Part shown: piece after piece, positions 23,202 to 36,927 of the stretch
Numbering within the stretch: position 1 is the stretch's first letter
Layout of the letters: the number at the start of each line of letters is the position of its first letter
Assembly: GCA_032622095.1 (NCBI GenBank)
Contig: CP136069.1
Location: 101,522,278-101,586,277, forward strand
DNA: 64,000 bases
DNA from: Siphonodentalium dalli
Taxonomy: Eukaryota; Mollusca; Scaphopoda; Gadilida; Siphonodentaliidae
Direction: 5' to 3'
Notes under the pieces: generated by a model
What the model was told of the DNA's origin: nothing
What the model saw: only the letters and a program-made list of their open reading frames with translations
The model's database searches: none
Program-made: the position numbers and the translations under genes

Positions 23202-23550
23202 CACATACCAGCAAATGTTAATTGTCACTGTCTGACAGAGGTGATAGGTTATACCCAAGTGATTGCAGACTATTGTAAAGAAATTATATATTTACCTGTC
23301 CATATGTGGCGAAGAAACACTATAAAAAGTAATGAACAATTCCTTTACAAACATCAGAAATAACTCCGGTGTCCAACCTCACCTCGGAAAATGGTATATT
23401 GATGTATTAAATTCCTGATATGTTTGTAAAGAAACGCTAACAAAATTAAACAACAATTACTTTACAATGATAGTCAGAAATCACTCGGGTATAACCTTTC
23501 ACCTCTGTGGCAGACAGCGGCAATTAACATTGCTGGTATGTGTCATTCCC
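23202..23550. repeat. Inverted repeat at the edge of the satellite array
   Basis: A left arm at 23202-23282 (ACACATACCAGC, TAATTGTCACTG, AGGTGATAGGTTATACCC) is a diverged inverted copy of 23465-23550 (GGGTATAACCTTTCACC, GCGGCAATTAACATTGCTGG). The right arm belongs to the spacer of the 3.3-kb unit, so the left arm marks an inverted outer relic of the same spacer. Confidence 0.7.
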
Positions 23551-26500
23551 AATATACTCCCGAATACACTGTGTATTAGGGGATTATAGGCGCCTTCTAT
23601 ACTAGCTGTTGACCGCCACATGAAAATGTCACGGTGCTTATCGGTAGCCCTACGGGACTCCCTATCCGTACACGGAATGGTCCCATTTCCGATGGCATCA
23701 AAATTAATTCCCAGGTTCTTCCCACAGCGTGGAAATATCCCAGCGTTTCAAGTGATAAATTCGCAAATTCATCGAATATGATCTAAAGCATATGCACTCT
23801 GTTAATTTAGTGAGGTCGGGACCCCGACTTTTGTTTCTTAATATCTCGGCAACTCCTCCAGAAGGGAGGGGCTCGGGAAATATCTAGTTATACAGAGGGA
23901 ATGTTCCCCTTTCCGATAACATCCAAATTAGTTCCCAGGTTCGTCCCACAGCGAGGAAATATCCCAGCGTTTCAAGTGATAAATTCGCAGATTCATCGAA
24001 TATGATCTATAGCATATGCACTCTGTTAATTTAGTGAGGTCGGGACCCCGACTTTTGTTTCTTAATATCTCCGAAATTTCTCCAGAAGGGAGGGGCTCGG
24101 GAAATATATAGTTATACAGAGGGAATGTTCCCCTTTCTGATAACATTAAAATTAATTCCCAGTTTCGTCCCACAGCGTGGAAATATCTCAGCGTTTCAAG
24201 TGATAAATTCGGCAGATTCATCGAATATGATCTATAGCAAATGCACTCTGTAAATTTAGTGAGGTCGGGACCCCGACTTTTGTTTCTTAATATCTCAGCA
24301 ACTTCTCCAGAAGGGAGGGGCTCGGGAAATATCTAGTTATACAGAGGGAATGTTCCCCTTTCCGATAACATTAAAATTAATTCCCAGTTTCGTCCCACAG
24401 CGTGGAAATATCTCAGCGTTTCAAGTGATAAATTCGGCAGATTCATCGAATATGATCTATAGCAAATGCACTCTGTAAATTTAGTGAGGTCGGGACCCCG
24501 ACTTTTGTTTCTTAATATCTCTGCAACTTTCCCAGAAGGGAGGGGCTCGGGAGATATCTAGTTATACAGAGGGAATGTTCCCCTTTCCGATAACATTAAA
24601 ATTAATTCCCAGGTTCGTCCCACAGCGAGGAAATATATCAGCGTTTCAAGTGATAAATTCGGCAGATTCATCGAATATGATCTATAGCAAATACATTCTG
24701 TAAATTTAGTGAGGTCGGGACCCCGACTTTTGTTTCTTAATATCTCGGCAACTTCTCCAGAAGGGAGGGGCTCGGGCAATATCTAGTTATACAGAGGGAA
24801 TGTTCCCCTTTCCGATAACATCAAAATTAATTCCCAGTTTCGTCCCACAAGGTGGAAATATCCCAGCGTTTCAAGTGATAAATTCGCAGATTCATCGAAT
24901 ATGATCTATAGCAAATGCACTCTGTAAATTTAGTGAGGTCGGGACCCCGACTTTTGTTTCTTAATATCTCGGCAACTTCTCCAGAAGGGAGGGGCTCGGG
25001 AAATATCTATTTATACAGAGGGAATGTTCCCCTTTCCGATAACATTAAAATTAATTCCCAGGTTCGTCCCACAGCGTGGAAATATCTCAGCGTTTCAAGT
25101 GATAAATTCGGCAGATTCATCGAATATGATCTATAGCAAATGCACTCTGTAAATTTAGTGAGGTCGGGACCCCGACTTTTGTTTCTTAATATCTCTGCAA
25201 CTTTCCCAGAAGGGAGGGGCTCGGGAAATATCTAGTTATACAGAGGGAATGTTCCCCTTTCCGATAACATTAAAATTAATTCCCAGTTTCGTCCCACAGC
25301 GTGGAAATATCTCAGCGTTTCAAGTGATAAATTCGGCAGATTCATCGAATATGATCTATAGCAAATGCACTCTGTAAATTTAGTGAGGTCGGGACCCCGA
25401 CTTTTGTTTCTTAATATCTCTGCAACTTTCCCAGAAGGGAGGGGCTCGGGAGATATCTAGTTATACAGAGGGAATGTTCCCCTTTCCGATAACATTAAAA
25501 TTAATTCCCAGGTTCGTCCCACAGCGAGGAAATATATCAGCGTTTCAAGTGATAAATTCGGCAGATTCATCGAATATGATCTATAGCAAATACATTCTGT
25601 AAATTAAGTGAGGTCGGGACCCCGACTTTTGTTTCGTAATATCTCTGCAACTTTCCCAGAAGGGAGGGGCTCGGGAAATATCTAGTTATACAGAGGGAAT
25701 CTTCCCCTTTCCGATAACATTAAAATTAATTCCCAGGTTCGTCCCACAGCGAGGAAATATATCAGCGTTTCAAGTGATAAATTCGCAGATTCATCGAATA
25801 TGATCTATAGCATATGCACTCTGTAAATTTAGTGAGGTCGGGACCCCGACTTTTGTTTCTTAATATCTCGGAATTTTCTCCAGAAGGGAGGGTCTCGGGA
25901 AATATATAGTTATACAGAGGGAATGTTCCCCTTTCCGATAACATTAAAATTAATTCCCAGGTTCGTCCCACAGCGTGGAAATATCTCAGCATTTCAAGTG
26001 ATAAATTCGGCAGATTCATCGAATATGATCTATAGCATATGCACTCTGAAAATTTAGTGAGGTCGGGACCCCGACTTTTGTTTCTAAATATCTCGGCAAC
26101 TCCTCCAGAAGGGAGGGGCTCGGGAAATATCTAGTTATACAGAGGGAATGTTCCCCTTTCCGATAACATCAAAATTAATTCCCAGTTTCGTCCCACAAGG
26201 TGGAAATATCCCAGCGTTTCAAGTGATAAATTCGCAGATTCATCGAATATGATCTATAGCATATGCACTCTGTAAATTTAGTGAGGTCGGGACCCCGACT
26301 TTTGTTTCTTAATATCTCGGCAACTTCTCCAGAAGGGAGGGGCTCGGGAAATATCTAGTTATACAGAGGGATTGTTCCCCTTTCCGATGGCTATAGCCTA
26401 TATTCTAATAAAGTCGTTGTGCATGAATTGGACAAACGCTCTTTATCCACACCCTGCAATGCATTTAAACGAACGCTGTTTATTTGTCATGCTTAATCTT

Positions 26501-26582
26501 GATATTTTGTAAAGGAACGTTGTCAGGATAATGCAAACCTACAAACTTCAAAATTCACTCAGTTGCCTTACATCATCTCGGA
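23281..26582 (+). repeat. 3302-bp higher-order satellite unit, copy 1
   Basis: It holds a ~415-bp spacer segment (starts AAATTATATATTTACCTGTC), about twelve tandem ~225-bp monomers from roughly 23690 to 26388, and a ~195-bp spacer tail that ends CATCATCTCGG. Monomers carry GTGAGGTCGGGACCCCGAC (an imperfect dyad), GAAGGGAGGGGCTCGGG, TGTTCCCCTTTCCGATAAC and CGTTTCAAGTGATAAATTCG. Spacing between GTGAGG motifs is 224-225. The many 60-97-codon ORFs here are the same monomer read in different frames and are not genes. Confidence 0.9.
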
Positions 26583-29500
26583 AAATTATATATTTACCTG
26601 TCCATATGTGGCGAAGAAACACTATAAAAAGTAATGAACAATTCCTTTACAAACATCAGAAATAACTCCGGTGTCCAACCTCACCTCGGAAAATGGTATA
26701 TTGATGTATTAAATTCCTGATATGTTTGTAAAGAAACGCTAACAAAATTAAACAACAATTACTTTACAATGATAGTCAGAAATCACTCGGGTATAACCTT
26801 TCACCTCTGTGGCAGACAGCGGCAATTAACATTGCTGGTATGTGTCATTCCCAATATACTCCCGAATACACTGTGTATTAGGGGATTATAGGCGCCTTCT
26901 ATACTAGCTGTTGACCGCCACATGAAAATGTCACGGTGCTTATCGGTAGCCCTACGGGACTCCCTATCCGTACACGGAATGGTCCCATTTCCGATGGCAT
27001 CAAAATTAATTCCCAGGTTCTTCCCACAGCGTGGAAATATCCCAGCGTTTCAAGTGATAAATTCGCAAATTCATCGAATATGATCTAAAGCATATGCACT
27101 CTGTTAATTTAGTGAGGTCGGGACCCCGACTTTTGTTTCTTAATATCTCGGCAACTCCTCCAGAAGGGAGGGGCTCGGGAAATATCTAGTTATACAGAGG
27201 GAATGTTCCCCTTTCCGATAACATCCAAATTAGTTCCCAGGTTCGTCCCACAGCGAGGAAATATCCCAGCGTTTCAAGTGATAAATTCGCAGATTCATCG
27301 AATATGATCTATAGCATATGCACTCTGTTAATTTAGTGAGGTCGGGACCCCGACTTTTGTTTCTTAATATCTCCGAAATTTCTCCAGAAGGGAGGGGCTC
27401 GGGAAATATATAGTTATACAGAGGGAATGTTCCCCTTTCTGATAACATTAAAATTAATTCCCAGTTTCGTCCCACAGCGTGGAAATATCTCAGCGTTTCA
27501 AGTGATAAATTCGGCAGATTCATCGAATATGATCTATAGCAAATGCACTCTGTAAATTTAGTGAGGTCGGGACCCCGACTTTTGTTTCTTAATATCTCAG
27601 CAACTTCTCCAGAAGGGAGGGGCTCGGGAAATATCTAGTTATACAGAGGGAATGTTCCCCTTTCCGATAACATTAAAATTAATTCCCAGTTTCGTCCCAC
27701 AGCGTGGAAATATCTCAGCGTTTCAAGTGATAAATTCGGCAGATTCATCGAATATGATCTATAGCAAATGCACTCTGTAAATTTAGTGAGGTCGGGACCC
27801 CGACTTTTGTTTCTTAATATCTCTGCAACTTTCCCAGAAGGGAGGGGCTCGGGAGATATCTAGTTATACAGAGGGAATGTTCCCCTTTCCGATAACATTA
27901 AAATTAATTCCCAGGTTCGTCCCACAGCGAGGAAATATATCAGCGTTTCAAGTGATAAATTCGGCAGATTCATCGAATATGATCTATAGCAAATACATTC
28001 TGTAAATTTAGTGAGGTCGGGACCCCGACTTTTGTTTCTTAATATCTCGGCAACTTCTCCAGAAGGGAGGGGCTCGGGCAATATCTAGTTATACAGAGGG
28101 AATGTTCCCCTTTCCGATAACATCAAAATTAATTCCCAGTTTCGTCCCACAAGGTGGAAATATCCCAGCGTTTCAAGTGATAAATTCGCAGATTCATCGA
28201 ATATGATCTATAGCAAATGCACTCTGTAAATTTAGTGAGGTCGGGACCCCGACTTTTGTTTCTTAATATCTCGGCAACTTCTCCAGAAGGGAGGGGCTCG
28301 GGAAATATCTATTTATACAGAGGGAATGTTCCCCTTTCCGATAACATTAAAATTAATTCCCAGGTTCGTCCCACAGCGTGGAAATATCTCAGCGTTTCAA
28401 GTGATAAATTCGGCAGATTCATCGAATATGATCTATAGCAAATGCACTCTGTAAATTTAGTGAGGTCGGGACCCCGACTTTTGTTTCTTAATATCTCTGC
28501 AACTTTCCCAGAAGGGAGGGGCTCGGGAAATATCTAGTTATACAGAGGGAATGTTCCCCTTTCCGATAACATTAAAATTAATTCCCAGTTTCGTCCCACA
28601 GCGTGGAAATATCTCAGCGTTTCAAGTGATAAATTCGGCAGATTCATCGAATATGATCTATAGCAAATGCACTCTGTAAATTTAGTGAGGTCGGGACCCC
28701 GACTTTTGTTTCTTAATATCTCTGCAACTTTCCCAGAAGGGAGGGGCTCGGGAGATATCTAGTTATACAGAGGGAATGTTCCCCTTTCCGATAACATTAA
28801 AATTAATTCCCAGGTTCGTCCCACAGCGAGGAAATATATCAGCGTTTCAAGTGATAAATTCGGCAGATTCATCGAATATGATCTATAGCAAATACATTCT
28901 GTAAATTAAGTGAGGTCGGGACCCCGACTTTTGTTTCGTAATATCTCTGCAACTTTCCCAGAAGGGAGGGGCTCGGGAAATATCTAGTTATACAGAGGGA
29001 ATCTTCCCCTTTCCGATAACATTAAAATTAATTCCCAGGTTCGTCCCACAGCGAGGAAATATATCAGCGTTTCAAGTGATAAATTCGCAGATTCATCGAA
29101 TATGATCTATAGCATATGCACTCTGTAAATTTAGTGAGGTCGGGACCCCGACTTTTGTTTCTTAATATCTCGGAATTTTCTCCAGAAGGGAGGGTCTCGG
29201 GAAATATATAGTTATACAGAGGGAATGTTCCCCTTTCCGATAACATTAAAATTAATTCCCAGGTTCGTCCCACAGCGTGGAAATATCTCAGCATTTCAAG
29301 TGATAAATTCGGCAGATTCATCGAATATGATCTATAGCATATGCACTCTGAAAATTTAGTGAGGTCGGGACCCCGACTTTTGTTTCTAAATATCTCGGCA
29401 ACTCCTCCAGAAGGGAGGGGCTCGGGAAATATCTAGTTATACAGAGGGAATGTTCCCCTTTCCGATAACATCAAAATTAATTCCCAGTTTCGTCCCACAA

Positions 29501-29884
29501 GGTGGAAATATCCCAGCGTTTCAAGTGATAAATTCGCAGATTCATCGAATATGATCTATAGCATATGCACTCTGTAAATTTAGTGAGGTCGGGACCCCGA
29601 CTTTTGTTTCTTAATATCTCGGCAACTTCTCCAGAAGGGAGGGGCTCGGGAAATATCTAGTTATACAGAGGGATTGTTCCCCTTTCCGATGGCTATAGCC
29701 TATATTCTAATAAAGTCGTTGTGCATGAATTGGACAAACGCTCTTTATCCACACCCTGCAATGCATTTAAACGAACGCTGTTTATTTGTCATGCTTAATC
29801 TTGATATTTTGTAAAGGAACGTTGTCAGGATAATGCAAACCTACAAACTTCAAAATTCACTCAGTTGCCTTACATCATCTCGGA
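26583..29884 (+). repeat. 3302-bp higher-order satellite unit, copy 2
   Basis: Same content and order as copy 1 at an exact offset of 3302. By eye I found no difference in the stretches compared, including monomer-specific variants such as GTAATATCTC at 25636 and 28938 and ATCTTCCCC near 25700 and 29002. That implies a very recent duplication, strong homogenisation, or an assembly artefact. Confidence 0.9.
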
Positions 29885-30770
29885 AAATTATATATTTACC
29901 TGTCCATATGTGGCGAAGAAACACTATAAAAAGTAATGAACAATTCCTTTACAAACATCAGAAATAACTCCGGTGTCCAACCTCACCTCGGAAAATGGTA
30001 TATTGATATATTAAATTCCTGATATGTTTGTAAAGAAACGCTAACAAAATTAAACAACAATTACTTTACAATGATATATAGTCAGAAATCACTCGGGTAT
30101 AACCTTTCACCTCTGTGGCAGACAGCGGCAATTAACATTGCTGGTATGTGTCATTCCCAATACACTCCAGAATACACTGTGTATTAGGGGATTATAGGCG
30201 CCATCTATACTAGCTGTTGACCGCCACATGAAAATGTCACGGTGCTTATCGGTAGCCCCGGAATGGTCCCCTTTCCGATGGCATCAAAATTAATTCCCAG
30301 GTTCTTCCCACAGCGTGGAAATATCCCAGCGTTTCAAGTGATAAATTCGCAAATTCATCGAATATGATCTATAGCATATGCACTCTGTTAATTTAGTGAG
30401 GTCGGGACCCCGACTTTTGTTTCTTAATATCTCGGCAACTCCTCCAGAAGGGAGGGGCTCGGGAAATATCTAGTTATACAGAGGGAATGTTCCCCTTTCC
30501 GATAACATCAAAATTAGTTCCCAGGTTCGTCCCACAGCGAGGAAATATCCCAGCGTTTCAAGTGATAAATTCGGCAGATTCATCGAATATGATCTATAGC
30601 ATATGCACTCTGTAAATTTAGTGAGGTCGGGACCCCGACTTTTGTTTCTTAATATCTCTGCAACTTCTCCAGAAGGGAGGGGCTCGGGAAATAACTAGTT
30701 ATACAGAGGGAATGTTCCCCTTTCCGATAACATTAAAATTAATTCCCAGGTTCGTCCCACAACTGGGATA
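29885..30770 (+). repeat. Satellite unit copy 3, truncated at an inversion
   Basis: The spacer starts as in copies 1 and 2 but has its own differences: TTGATATATT instead of TTGATGTATT, an extra TATA in GATATATAGTCAG, and loss of about 20 bases after GGTAGCCC. Two monomers follow, then the sequence turns into its reverse complement near 30770. Confidence 0.85.
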
Positions 30771-33700
30771 TTTCCACTCTGTGGAACGAACCTGGTAATT
30801 AATTTTGATGTTATCGGAAAGGGGAACATTTCCGAGATATTTAGAAACAAAAGTCAAGGTCCCGACCTCACTAAATTTACAGAGTGCATATGCTATAGAT
30901 AATATTCGATGAATCTGCGGAATATATCACTTGAAACGCTGGGATATTTCTACGCTGTGGGACGAACCTGGTAATTAATTTTGATGTTATCGGAAAGGGG
31001 AACATTCCCTCTGTATAACTAGATATTTCCCGAGCCCCTCCCTTCTGGAGGAGTTGCCGAGATATTTAGAAACAAAAGTCGGGGTCCCGACCTCACTAAA
31101 TTTACAGAGTGCATATGCTATAGATCATATTCGATGAATCTGCCGAATTTATCACTTGAAATGCTGATATATTTCCACGCTGTGGGACGAACCTGGGAAT
31201 TAATTTTAATGTTATCGGAAAGGGGAACATTCCCTCTGTATAACTATATATTTCCCGAGCCCCTCCCTTCTGGAGAAATTTCCGAGATATTAAGAAACAA
31301 AAGTCGGGGTCCCGACCTCACTAAATTTACAGAGTGCATATGCAATAGATCATATTCGATGAATCTGCGAATTTATCACTTGAAACGCTGAGATATTTCC
31401 ACGCTGTGGGACGAACCTGGGAATTAATTTTAATGTTATCGGAAAGGGGAACATTCCCTCTGTATAACTAGATATTTCCCGAGCCCCTCCCTTCTGGGAA
31501 AGTTGCAGAGATATTAAGAAACAAAAGTCGGGGTCCCGACCTCACTAAATTTACAGAGTGCATTTGCTATAGATCATATTCGATGAATCTGCCGAATTTA
31601 TCACTTGAAACGCTGGGATATTTCCACGCTGTGGGAAGAACCTGGGAATTAATTTTGATGCCATCGGAAAGGGGACCATTCCGTTTACGGCTAGGGAGTC
31701 CCGTAGGGCTACCGATAAGCACCGTGACATTTTCATGTGGTGGTCAACAGCTAGTATAGAAGGCGCCTATAATCCCCTAATACACAGTGTATTCGGGAGT
31801 GTATTGGGAATGACACATACCAGCAATGTTAATTGCCGCTGTCTGCCACAGAGGTGAAAGGTTATACCCGAGTGATTTCTGACTATCATTGTAAAGTAAT
31901 TGTTGTTTAATTTTGTTAGCGTTTCTTTACAAACATATCAGGAATTTAATATATCAATATACCATTTTCCGAGGTGAGGTTGGACACCGGAGTTATTTCT
32001 GATGTTTGTAAAGGAATTGTTCATTACTTTTTATAGTGTTTCTTCGCCACAAATGGACAGGTAAATATATAATTTTCCGAGATGATGTAAGGCAACTGAG
32101 TGAATTTTGAAGTTTGTAGGTTTGCATTATCCTGACAACGTTCCTTTACAAAATATCAAGATTAAGCATGACAAATAAACAGCGTTCGTTTAAATGCATT
32201 GCAGGGTGTGGATAAAGAGCGTTTGTCCAATTCATGCACAACGAATTTATTAGAATATAGGCTATAGCCATCGGAAAGGGGAACATTCCCTCTGTATAAC
32301 TAGATATTTCCCGAGCCCCTCCCTTCTGGAGAAGTTGCCGAGATATTAAGAAACAACAGTCGGGGTCCCGACCTCACTAAATTTACAGAGTGCATTTGCT
32401 ATAGATAATATTCGATGTATCTGCCGAATTTATCACTTGAAACGCTGGGATATTTTCACGCTGTGGAACGAACCTGGTAATTAATTTTGATGTTATCGGA
32501 AAGGGGAACATTCCCTCTGTATAACTATATATTTCCCGAGCCCTCCCTTCTGGAGAAGTTGCCGAGATATTTAGAAACAAAAGTCGGGGTCCCAACCTCA
32601 CTAAATTTTCAGAGTGCATATGCTATAGATCATATTCGATGAATCTGCCGAATTTATCACTTGAAATGCTGAGATATTTCCACGCTGTGGGACGAACCTG
32701 GGAATTAATATTAATGTTATCGGAAAGGGGAACATTCCCTCTGTATAACTAGATATTTCCCAAGCCCCTCCCTTCTGGAGAAGTTGCAGAGATATTAAGA
32801 AACAAAAGTCGGGGTTCCGACCTCACTAAATTTACAGAGTGCATATGCTATAGATAATATTCGATGAATCTGCGGAATATATCACTTGAAACGCTGGGAT
32901 ATTGCTACGCTGTGGGACGAACCTGGTAATTAATTTTGATGTTATCGGAAAGGGGAACATTCCCTCTGTATAACTAGATATTTCCCGAGCCCCTCCCTTC
33001 TGGAGGAGTTGCCGAGATATTTAGAAACAAAAGTCGGGGTCCCGACCTCACTAAATTTACAGAGTGCATATGCTATAGATCATATTCGATGAATCTGCCG
33101 AATTTATCACTTGAAATGCTGAGATATTTCCACGCTGTGGGACGAACCTGGGAATTAATTTTAATGTTATCGGAAAGGGGAACATTCCCTCTGTATAACT
33201 ATATTTTTCCCGAGCCCCTCCCTTCTGGAGAAATTTCCGAGATATTAAGAAACAAAAGTCGGGGTCCCGACCTCACTAAATTTACAGAGTGCATATGCTA
33301 TAGATCATATTCGATGAATCTGCGAATTTATCACTTGAAACGCTGATATATTTCCTCGCTGTGGGACGAACCTGGGAATTAATTTTAATGTTATCGGAAA
33401 GGGGAACATTCCCTCTGTATAACTAGATATTTCCCGAGCCCCTCCCTTCTGGGAAAGTTGCAGAGATATTAAGAAACAAAAGTCGGGGTCCCGACCTCAC
33501 TAAATTTACAGAGTGCATTTGCTATAGATCATATTCGATGAATCTGCCGAATTTATCACTTGAAACGCTGAGATATTTCCACGCTGTGGGACGAAACTGG
33601 GAATTAATTTTAATGTTATCGGAAAGGGGAACATTCCCTCTGTATAACTAGATATTTCCCGAGCCCCTCCCTTCTGGAGAAGTTGCCGAGATAGTAAGAA

Positions 33701-35730
33701 ACAAAAGTCGGGGTCCCGACCTCACTAAATTTACAGAGTGCATATGCTATAGATCATATTCGATGAATCTGCGAATTTATCACTTGAAACGCTGGGATAT
33801 TTCCACCTTGTGGGACGAAACTGGTAATTAATTTTGATGTTATCGGAAAGGGGAACATTCCCTCTGTATAACTAGATATTTCCCGAGCCCCTGCCTTCTG
33901 GAGAAGTTGCCGAGATATTAAGAAACAAAAGTAGGGGTCCCGACCTCACTAAATTTACAGAGTGCATTTGCTATAGATAATATTCGATGAATCTGCGGAA
34001 TTTATCACTTGAAACGCTGGGATATTTCCACGCTGTGGGACGAACCTGGTAATTAATTTTGATGTTATCGGAAAGGGGAACATTACCTCTGTATAACTAG
34101 ATATTTCCCGAGCCCCTCCCTTCTGGAGGAGTTGCCGAGATATTTAGAAACAAAAGTCGGGGTCCCAACCTCACTAAATTTTCAGAGTGCATATGCTATA
34201 GATCATATTCGATGAATCTGCCGAATTTATCACTTGAAATGCTGAGATATTTCCACGCTGTGGGACGAACCTGGGAATTAATATTAATGTTATCGGAAAG
34301 GGGAACATTCCCTCTGTATAACTAGATATTTCCCGAGCCCCTCCCTTCTGGAGAAGTTGCAGAGATATTAAGAAACAAAAGTCGGGGTCCCGACCTCACT
34401 AAATTTACAGAGTGCATATGCTATAGATCATATTCGATGAATCTGCCGAATCTATCACTTGAAACGCTGTGATATTTCCTCGCTGTGGGACGAACCTGGG
34501 AACTAATTTTGATGTTATCGGAAAGGGGAACATTCCCTCTGTATAACTAGATATTTCCCGAGCCCCTCCCTTCTGGAGGAGTTGCCGAGATATTAAGAAA
34601 CAAAAGTCGGGGTCCCGACCTCACTAAATTAACAGAGTGCATATGCTATAGATCATATTCGATGAATTTGCGAATTTATCACTTGAAACGCTGGGATATT
34701 TCCACGCTGTGGGAAGAACCTGGGAATTAATTTTGATGCCATCGGAAAGGGGACCATTCCGTTTACGGCTAGGGAGTCCCGTAGGGCTACCGATAAGCAC
34801 CGTGACATTTTCATGTGGCGGTCAACAGCTAGTATATATAGAAGGCGCCTATAATCCCCTAATACACATTGTATTCTGGAGTGTATTGGGAATGACACAT
34901 ACCAGCAATGTTAATTGCCGCAGTCTGCCACAGAGGTGAAAGGTTATACCCGAGTGATTTCTGACTATATATCATTGTAAAGTAATTGTTGTTTAATTTT
35001 GTTAGCGTTTCTTTACAAACATATCAGGAATTTAATATATCAATATACCATTTTCCGAGGTGAGGTTGGACACCGGAGTTATTTCTGATGTTTGTAAAGG
35101 AATTGTTCATTACTTTTTATAGTGTTTCTTCGCCACATATGGACAGGTAAATATATAATTTTCCGAGATGATGTAAGGCAACTGAGTGAATTTTGAAGTT
35201 TGTAGGTTTGCATTATCCTGACAACGTTCCTTTACAAAATATCAAGATTAAGCATGACAAATAAACAGCGTTCGTTTAAATGCATTGCAGGGTATGGATA
35301 AAGAGCGTTTGTCCAATTCATGCACAACGACTTTATTAGAATATAGGCTATAGCCATCGGAAAGGGGAACATTCCCTCTGTATAACTAGATATTTCCCGA
35401 GCCCCTCCCTGGAGAAGTTGCCGAGATATTAAGAAACAAAAGTCGGGGTCCCGACCTCACTAAATTTACAGAGTGCATATGCTATAGATCATATTCGATG
35501 AATCTGCGAATTTATCACTTGAACCGCTGAGATATTTCCACGCTGTGGGAATAAACTGGGAATTAATTTTGATGTTATCGGAAAGGGGAATATTCCCTCT
35601 GTATAACTAGATATTTCCTGAGCCCCTCCCTTCTGGAGAAGTTGCCGAGATATTAAGAAACAAAAGTCGGGGTCCCGACCTCACTAAATTTACAGAGTGC
35701 ATATATGCTATAGATAATAGTCAGTGAATC
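30771..35730 (-). repeat. Inverted half of the satellite array
   Basis: From CCACTCTGTGGAACGAACC onward every monomer and spacer is reversed: GGAAAGGGGAACATTCCC, GTCGGGGTCCCGACCTCAC, GCATATGCTATAGATCATAT. Two reversed spacers lie at about 31696-32275 and 34770-35356, 3082 bp apart, one monomer shorter than the 3302-bp units opposite. The array ends with a partial monomer near 35730 (TAATAGTCAGTGAATCTGCG). Confidence 0.9.
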
Positions 35731-36927
35731 TGCGTTAGCAACTTACCTTGACATCATGTCGGCACTGATGCAAAGTAAGGATGTGTCGTTTCATCTCTCT
35801 GATGAGCACATATTTCGGAAAAATATCACACCAATTGTAAAAGTAATTTTACAGACGGAGGGCATCTACGATATGTATTATGCATGTACACGAACGCTAT
35901 AGATTATCACTTGAAACACTTGGATATAATACTGAGTAACAACGAACTGTATTTTGGGGTGAAGGAGAAGATCACTCGATCTTTTCGACCATCCCGGGCG
36001 CTTCGCGCCCATCTACCCACTCACTGTATGCATTGCCAGTTAATTCTTCTATAACATTCGGATACAGGGTGTTTAACTGGTCTGCGCTGGCAGAGGTAAC
36101 ATAACTTGAGGTTACGGCTTACAGTTATGGCTAATGGCCACGACATGTATGTGTATTGGTACACTATTGAAGTCCAATCTGGCAGTATATTATAACATCT
36201 GATGACTGCGTAGGGCATTGACAGAAGTCATATGAGGTCACGGATGACAGTGGTATGGATATTTATTGATAGTGTATTGAAAGTCTAGACTGACAGGGGT
36301 CATATAAGGTCACATGTAGCTAATGACCGTAACACTGGCATGCATGCATTGTTTATTTGTAGTTGATTGCAACTGAAGTCTATGATACATTGTTGGTTAT
36401 ATACGGCAATTGTTGTATATTACATGTATAGCCAATGTATATGCTATTTAAAAGCTGTTAACCGGCGTTGTGAACTGCTATCATTATATCAGTCTAACTA
36501 AGCGTATTGTCGGGGCTATGCTCTGCTAGTCTTGGAACAATTTTTCTCGGCGCGTGTACCCGAATATTCAGTGTATACGTTAAACCGTCATCTTGTTTGT
36601 GCGTTATCGTATTGGGAGAGGGGCTTTATAAGTTGCAAAACTTGTGCCCCAATCCCTTTCGTATTTTTTGCAAATTAAATTTGTTTCAAGTCGAGTATTC
36701 AGTGTACTCTACCCGACCGCTCAATGCATGCTTTGGCGAACTATTTGATAACATAACAGGGTCTTGACCTTCAAGTTCACGTGTTTGAATTATTATATAG
36801 CTTATAAAACCAACTAGAAAAGACATTAGTCGATGAATTGTCCAACGTTTCCAACTACAACTTTTACATATTCACTAGCCTATATATACCGACGACTGTA
36901 AAATAAGCAAACATCATATAAAGAGAC
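35731..36927. other. Intronic unique sequence
   Basis: No gene recognised. It has a short GC hairpin with a TTCG-type loop (GGGCGCTTCGCGCCC, near 35996), repeated GGTCAC-type motifs around 36110-36310, and a plus ORF at 36507-36767 with no domain whose 3' part repeats ATTCAGTGTA. Less repetitive than its surroundings. Confidence 0.4.

Noticed and set aside
23928..34939. Many 60-97-codon ORFs with the same peptide in the satellite array
   Set aside because: They follow the 225-bp monomer, are not phased by selection, occur on either strand and lack any domain.
23740..35700. AGGTTCGTCCCA in monomers as a tRNA-type B box
   Set aside because: No A box at suitable distance and no tRNA fold; the match to GGTTCGANNCC is imperfect.
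36290..36315. GGTCATATAAGGTCAC as a nuclear-receptor direct repeat
   Set aside because: A single short match in AT-rich DNA is expected by chance.
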